The position numbers and the translations under genes are program-made. Under the pieces are notes generated by a model, which worked only from the letters and a program-made list of their open reading frames with translations, was not told the DNA's origin and searched no databases. DNA of 10,044 nt from Candidatus Woesearchaeota archaeon (GTDB taxonomy: Archaea; Nanobdellota; Nanobdellia; SCGC-AAA011-G17; GW2011-AR17): contig JACQSW010000072.1 of assembly GCA_016211095.1 (NCBI GenBank), positions 1 through 10,044 of the forward strand. The letters run 5' to 3'. Position 1 is the first letter of the stretch. The number at the start of each line of letters is the position of its first letter. This document shows positions 6,769 through 10,044 of this stretch, piece after piece.

Positions 6769-7050
6769 TTATTCTTTTTTTACCTCGTCAAACCGCTCAA
6801 CATACACAACCCTATTATTTTGCTGGTCCGTTTGGTAATTATTGTATGAGTTACACGCCTTTATAGCGGTGCAACCGCCGCATACCAAAAAAGCGGCACC
6901 GATGATAACATAAATTTTTTTTCTTGAAAAAGTTCTTACGTCAAATTTTTTTTCCCGAGCTTCTTGCATGTTTATTATGGCATCGGTTATCTCTAAATAG
7001 TCCCTGCCGAGATTTAAGGCGTCTTCTATTATTTTTTCAGCATCCAACAT
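6769..7050 (-). CDS. Small one-helix membrane protein, probably truncated by a frameshift and element insertion
   Basis: 93 aa from ATG 7050 with GGGGGAT 7 nt upstream as SD. It overlaps the previous gene by 14 nt. Residues 1-40 form a charged helical cytoplasmic part, about 45-62 a hydrophobic helix interrupted by CGGC, and the rest is Asn/Gln-rich (NSYNNYQTDQQNN). There is no cleavable signal at the N-terminus, so I expect a single-pass protein. It ends shortly after an A7 tract (6781-6775); a +1 shift there extends it about 23 codons to the IsrB element, and the likely original end lies beyond it at 5358-5308. No family is recognised. Confidence 0.7.
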   Translation of the reverse strand: MLDAEKIIEDALNLGRDYLEITDAIINMQEAREKKFDVRTFSRKKIYVIIGAAFLVCGGCTAIKACNSYNNYQTDQQNNRVVYVERFDEVKKE

Positions 7051-7669
7051 TTGCTAAATCCCCCAATTCGCTTAGGGTTATTTCGAGTTCTGTTTTGACC
7101 TTTTTTGTTTGCCACGAAAAAATTGTTCTTCCAGCCCTGTAGCCCAGCTCTTCTATTTCTCCCCTTAGCCGCAAAGCCTCGCTTTCTTTCTTATAGCTTA
7201 TCTCCTTGTTTACCCCTTTGATTTCTTCGCCAAGTTTTTGAAAAGGCTGCTTCAACCTTTCTTCTTTGCCCCATTCTTCCCCTAAGCTTTGGCAGATTTC
7301 TTCAGCCTTGTTTAGTTCATTAATTATCCAGTTCAGCCTTTCGCATTTCTCTTTGCCTAAATTGTTTTTTAGCAAGGTTTCTGTTTCTTTTTGCAAGTAT
7401 CCAACTTTTTTTTGAAGTAGCTGAACTTTAGCATGCGCACCCTTTACGTAAATTGGGTAGCGGAGCTCTTTGTCAATTTTTTCTTTTAACTTCTTTGCAA
7501 ACTCCACCCCTGGGGTGTAGTTGAGTTCCGCGTATTTTTTTTCTAAAATGAGTGCTTGCTTCTCTAGTTCTGGCAGCTTTTTTGCTTTCCAGCCGCTCCA
7601 CACATTTTCTTCCAGCGAAGCTTCTAAAGAAATAGCCTCCCTGTCCAACTTTGTTATCCCATCATCCAT
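7037..7669 (-). CDS. Coiled-coil protein, unknown function
   Basis: 210 aa from ATG 7669, which overlaps the Lrp-like gene's stop by 8 nt. A GGGAGGAT lies about 15 nt upstream, longer than usual. A TTG at 7708 in the same frame would add 13 residues and is the alternative. The protein is almost entirely charged and helical, with long Glu/Lys/Leu-rich heptad-like stretches and few turns, and no membrane helix or signal. It is probably a cytoplasmic coiled-coil scaffold or partner of the membrane protein encoded right after it. No enzymatic motif is visible and no family is recognised. Confidence 0.75.
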   Translation of the reverse strand: MDDGITKLDREAISLEASLEENVWSGWKAKKLPELEKQALILEKKYAELNYTPGVEFAKKLKEKIDKELRYPIYVKGAHAKVQLLQKKVGYLQKETETLLKNNLGKEKCERLNWIINELNKAEEICQSLGEEWGKEERLKQPFQKLGEEIKGVNKEISYKKESEALRLRGEIEELGYRAGRTIFSWQTKKVKTELEITLSELGDLANVGC

Positions 7670-8102
7670 TTTTTGCGCTAAGAAAATCCTCCCTCTTAAG
7701 CTCCTCAACGAGGTGATGCACCAGTTTGCCGTCTATTCCGAACATTTCTATTTTGTAAAAAAATTCTTCTAGCTCCCCGAAGTCTTTGAACACGGCCTCA
7801 ATTAAGAAGTCATAATCTTCCAAAACGCAGAAGGCTGAATTAACGTTTGTACTGCTTATTAGGAAATTTTTTAACCCCTCTTTATCCCTGCACTTGACAA
7901 ACGCCTCAACCTTGTGGGGGTAGCCAATTTTTTCAAAATCTACCAAGCAAACAAATTTTTGTATAACTGTCTTTTTAAAATACTTAAACCTCCGAAAGAC
8001 TTGCTGAAGGGGCAGCTGGAGGGTTCTGCTTATTTCAGGCAAACTTCTCCTCGAATCATCCCGCATTATTGAAATCAGCGCTAGGTCTTCTTTGTTGAAC
8101 AT
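7662..8102 (-). CDS. Lrp/AsnC-family transcriptional regulator
   Basis: 146 aa from ATG 8102, preceded by GGGGGCGAAA; a TTG at 8114 is in frame but lies before that SD. Residues about 4-50 form a winged-helix DNA-binding domain with the Lrp signature: LALISIMRDDSR, SLPEIS, then QVFRRFKYF and a basic turn. VDFEKIGY then leads into a C-terminal ligand/oligomerisation domain (about 65-135) with the DYDFLIEAVFKD core strand typical of Lrp/AsnC (RAM) proteins. Family members bind DNA as dimers or octamers and often respond to amino acids. Lying inside a tightly overlapping operon, it may autoregulate the cluster, but the operon promoter lies outside the window, so no operator could be checked. Confidence 0.85.
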   Translation of the reverse strand: MFNKEDLALISIMRDDSRRSLPEISRTLQLPLQQVFRRFKYFKKTVIQKFVCLVDFEKIGYPHKVEAFVKCRDKEGLKNFLISSTNVNSAFCVLEDYDFLIEAVFKDFGELEEFFYKIEMFGIDGKLVHHLVEELKREDFLSAKNG

Positions 8103-8497
8103 TTTCGCCCCCAAAAATATGAACGCAAAAAATGTGTGGCACTCTTTTTAGGTTCAAGCTTTTTGTAAAGCTGTGCGGCTTTTTTCTTATGCTTCTTATT
8201 AAGATAGCTGTTGGCTTGGAGGATGCCCCTTATCTTGCTTAGCTCTTCCCTGCAGCGCCTTGATTTTTTTGCTTTCGAGTACATCTCGCAGAATTTGTCC
8301 ATCCTGTCTTCCCACAGCCACACCTTCTTACCGCCTTCCTCGTAGTCGCCTGCAAGTATCTTTGCCATTTCGCCAACATAATTGTCTAATCCGCTGCTGC
8401 TGGCGCCGTATTGTTCATAAAAATCCCTCATCGATTTGCAGTAACCGCTTTTTTTAGGCGTGAGGCAGCTTGTTTTCAATAAGTCCGTTAAGCTCAT
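8081..8497 (-). CDS. Small basic Cys-containing protein, unknown function
   Basis: 138 aa from ATG 8497, set by a strong SD (GGAGGGAGA, 5 nt spacer). It overlaps the upstream gene by 44 nt and the Lrp-like gene by 22 nt. The middle (GGKKVWLWEDRMDKF) is followed by a strongly basic helical half with Lys/Arg clusters, which could bind nucleic acid or an acidic partner. There are five Cys, spaced unlike a zinc finger. There is no signal peptide or membrane helix. No family is recognised. A downstream ATG at 8431 has no SD. Confidence 0.7.
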   Translation of the reverse strand: MSLTDLLKTSCLTPKKSGYCKSMRDFYEQYGASSSGLDNYVGEMAKILAGDYEEGGKKVWLWEDRMDKFCEMYSKAKKSRRCREELSKIRGILQANSYLNKKHKKKAAQLYKKLEPKKSATHFLRSYFWGRKCSTKKT

Positions 8498-9521
8498 CTT
8501 GTTCTCCCTCCATATATTTTTTTACCATTCCTTCAATCTCAGCATCCTTCGCATAATTTGCTTCACTTATCTCTTTCAAAAAGTTTGAGAGGTTGCCCCC
8601 CGCCTTTTCGTAGAAGTTTTCTGAAGTGTTGCTTGACATCCCAACCATTATGCTTAGCCCATCGCTTAGTATGTTGTGCACTTGCATTGTGAAATCAGTC
8701 AGCGTCGCAACAGCGCTTTCCAGTGACGCCATCGTGCTTTGTTGCTGCCTCAACGATTCGTAGCACCTCATTGTGTGGGCTATGTGGCGCTCCATCCTCA
8801 AAGTTTTGCTAACAGTTTTTTCGCAGGTCTGCACAGAAATCCTCACCAGGTCCTCGGCTGTGTTCAAAAAATCTTTTTCTTTGCTCAAATCAAGAATCCG
8901 CTCGTTCGTCAAGCTATAGCTGTGCATGTCTTCCATCAGCTGGCGCTTCAAATTCTTTATTGCAGCCTCACATTTGAAGTAGTCCGCATCCTTTTCCTTA
9001 ATCCCGCCCATCTTTTTTTGCGCCTGCAGGTACAGCTTAAGCTTGTCCCGTATCGTTTCTTTATTTTCATCAATCCCGCCAAGGCTGTTGCAAAATTCGG
9101 CGTATAACAATTTCTGGTATTTCTCCAAAACCTGCAGCTCCTGCCTGCTCTTCTTGATTATCCCTATAAGGTTAGAGTTTAACGCGCTCACATTACCAAG
9201 CTGCATCCCAAACAGCTCTTCAAGAGTGTAGCATCTTTTTCCTAGGACTTTTTCATTCCAAAAAATTTTTATGCTTCGCCAAGCCTTTCTCGTTTTAGAA
9301 TTTTGCACCCTCAAATTTTTTGATATTTCATCCTGGTAGTTCACCATTTTGTCTACTTGCTGCTGTAAGCCAACATAACCTGGCAGGTAATTCTGCCTTA
9401 GCGTGTTTGGCGGAGCCACTATCTGCGTTACATCACTTATTACCAAGCCGCTTTCCTTAATTGGCGCCGTATTGAACAGGCCGTATTCTTCCAGCCTCTT
9501 TGTCAAATTTTTTGTATTCAT
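8454..9521 (-). CDS. Large alpha-helical/coiled-coil protein, unknown function
   Basis: 355 aa from ATG 9521 (TTG 9527 is also possible). It overlaps the upstream gene by 65 nt and the downstream by 44 nt. The first ~60 residues are extended and Pro/Asn-containing; the rest is nearly all helical with Leu/Lys/Glu heptad-like stretches, ending acidic. No membrane helix or catalytic motif is visible. The long helical layout is superficially like TelA/toxic-anion-resistance or other scaffold proteins, but no diagnostic motif is seen, so this is not a claim. A perfect GGAGGTGA lies 36 nt upstream rather than at normal distance, with a small hairpin between. Confidence 0.75.
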   Translation of the reverse strand: MNTKNLTKRLEEYGLFNTAPIKESGLVISDVTQIVAPPNTLRQNYLPGYVGLQQQVDKMVNYQDEISKNLRVQNSKTRKAWRSIKIFWNEKVLGKRCYTLEELFGMQLGNVSALNSNLIGIIKKSRQELQVLEKYQKLLYAEFCNSLGGIDENKETIRDKLKLYLQAQKKMGGIKEKDADYFKCEAAIKNLKRQLMEDMHSYSLTNERILDLSKEKDFLNTAEDLVRISVQTCEKTVSKTLRMERHIAHTMRCYESLRQQQSTMASLESAVATLTDFTMQVHNILSDGLSIMVGMSSNTSENFYEKAGGNLSNFLKEISEANYAKDAEIEGMVKKYMEGEQDELNGLIENKLPHA

Positions 9522-9681
9522 TTTCAATAGAAAGCTTGCTTTCTAAGCTCCCTATTTTCACCTCCTTTTTTGTTTCGATAGGAATAGCTTGAACATATTT
9601 TTTTGAGCAGCCGTTGCTCCCCACATAAATTCCTGCTGTAAAAAATATTAGGTCCCTAATCAGTTTCTTTAGCCGGGCCAT
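9457..9681 (-). CDS. Small single-helix membrane protein
   Basis: 74 aa from ATG 9681, set by GGGGGTG with a 6-nt spacer; the GTG at 9690 lies in that SD region. The N-terminus is basic (MARLKKLIRD) followed by a short hydrophobic helix (about residues 9-23) and a Gly/Cys turn, so an N-terminal membrane anchor is likely. The remaining ~45 residues are charged and soluble. It overlaps the upstream gene by 26 nt and the downstream by 65 nt, so its C-terminal third is dual-coding. No family is recognised. Confidence 0.65.
   Translation of the reverse strand: MARLKKLIRDLIFFTAGIYVGSNGCSKKYVQAIPIETKKEVKIGSLESKLSIENEYKKFDKEAGRIRPVQYGAN
9533..9565 (-). promoter_or_regulatory. Strong SD and small hairpin upstream of the 355-aa gene
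   Basis: GGAGGTGA (9565-9558) is a full SD match but no start codon lies at normal distance. A stem AGCTT/AAGCT (9549-9545 with 9537-9533, 7-nt loop) sits between it and ATG 9521, which would shorten the effective spacing to about 19 nt. It might couple translation, or the SD may be incidental, since it lies within codons of the 74-aa gene. Confidence 0.3.
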
Positions 9682-10044
9682 CGTTTGCACCCCCGCTGAT
9701 GTAGCTGCCGTACCATTGGATAAGGCTGTCGAGGAGGCTGTTTAGCCCTGCTGCCCCATGTTTAGTTGTGCTGAGAACATCCTCCCCTTTTTCAACAAGC
9801 TGTTCCCCCAAAGTTTTTTGGTGTACCCTAATTTCAGGTTCAATCTTGTAAAAATCTTTTCCATCGCCAAGGTAAACTTCGAGAAATCCTTGCCCGTTCA
9901 CCGAATATTTTTTTCTTATTTCAAACGGTTTTTTGTAGCAGTCCTTTGCGGCTAAATGGTTCCGGTATTTTATGGGATAAACAGTTTTGTCCATCACGTT
10001 TACATAATCCCCTATTCCAGCTGCTGCGGCCAGTGCTGCACAGC
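9656..10044 (-). CDS. Probable N-terminally anchored protein, partial at window edge
   Basis: The frame stays open from the stop at 9658-9656 through GTG 9997 and ATG 9994 to the window end with no stop, adding an Ala/Gly-rich CAALAAAAGIGDYVNV stretch. This looks like the end of a signal or membrane helix, so the true start is likely outside the window. If it starts at 9997 it is 113 aa; a GGGGAT about 10 nt upstream leaves that possible. The visible ectodomain is beta-rich then helical, with one Cys and a Gly/Ala-rich C-terminal region, and has no recognised motif. It overlaps the next gene by 26 nt and heads the visible part of the - operon. Confidence 0.6.
   Translation of the reverse strand, partial: CAALAAAAGIGDYVNVMDKTVYPIKYRNHLAAKDCYKKPFEIRKKYSVNGQGFLEVYLGDGKDFYKIEPEIRVHQKTLGEQLVEKGEDVLSTTKHGAAGLNSLLDSLIQWYGSYISGGANDGPAKETD

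Noticed and set aside
6775..6781. Programmed -1 frameshift at A AAA AAA
   Set aside because: The -1 frame soon ends in a short unremarkable peptide; only the +1 frame gives a plausible extension.
8454..9521. TelA/toxic-anion-resistance assignment
   Set aside because: The similarity is only general helical composition; no diagnostic motif was found.
1..10044. CRISPR array, tRNA or rRNA
   Set aside because: No regularly spaced direct repeats were seen, and no cloverleaf or rRNA-like segment was recognised on either strand by eye.

Overview
The window looks like part of an archaeal genome, most likely from the DPANN group. Four things point there: short secreted proteins whose N-termini read KKGQTE or KKGQAE followed by one hydrophobic helix (class III, pilin-type signals); a canonical archaeal TATA box; many G-rich Shine-Dalgarno sequences; and an Lrp/AsnC-type regulator. 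No rRNA, tRNA or universal marker is present, so the phylum cannot be fixed from this window.

Layout. Positions 3-5258 (+ strand) hold a compact run of six membrane-anchored or secreted proteins: a truncated gene end, an 866-aa protein with two tandem degenerate amidase-like domains, a 338-aa protein ending in a VanX/M15-type zinc peptidase domain with its metal site intact, and three small one-helix proteins (146, 186 and 144 aa). Spacing is 4 nt, then about 40 nt with a TATA box, then a 4-nt overlap, an 8-nt overlap and a 2-nt gap. The cluster looks like a cell-surface assembly built on pilin-like anchors and two folds borrowed from peptidoglycan hydrolases, odd in an archaeon expected to lack peptidoglycan.

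Positions about 5355-6707 (- strand) look like an IS200/IS605-type element carrying an IsrB-like RNA-guided nickase: PLMP domain, RuvC-I, arginine-rich bridge helix, RuvC-II and RuvC-III, with no HNH domain. The roughly 270 nt before its conserved start, although open as a reading frame, fold as a highly structured RNA (omega-RNA/HEARO type).

Positions 5308-10044 (- strand) otherwise form an opposing operon of seven short genes in which every junction overlaps (26, 65, 44, 22, 8 and 14 nt). It holds small membrane proteins, two coiled-coil proteins, a basic Cys-containing protein and an Lrp/AsnC-like regulator. I recognise no established system in it. The IsrB element appears to have inserted near the 3' end of its last gene: removing the element at a shared CAAC rejoins the flanks in frame, and a 1-nt change in an A7 run would fuse that reading frame to the 93-aa gene. 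The + and - operons converge at about 5260-5310.
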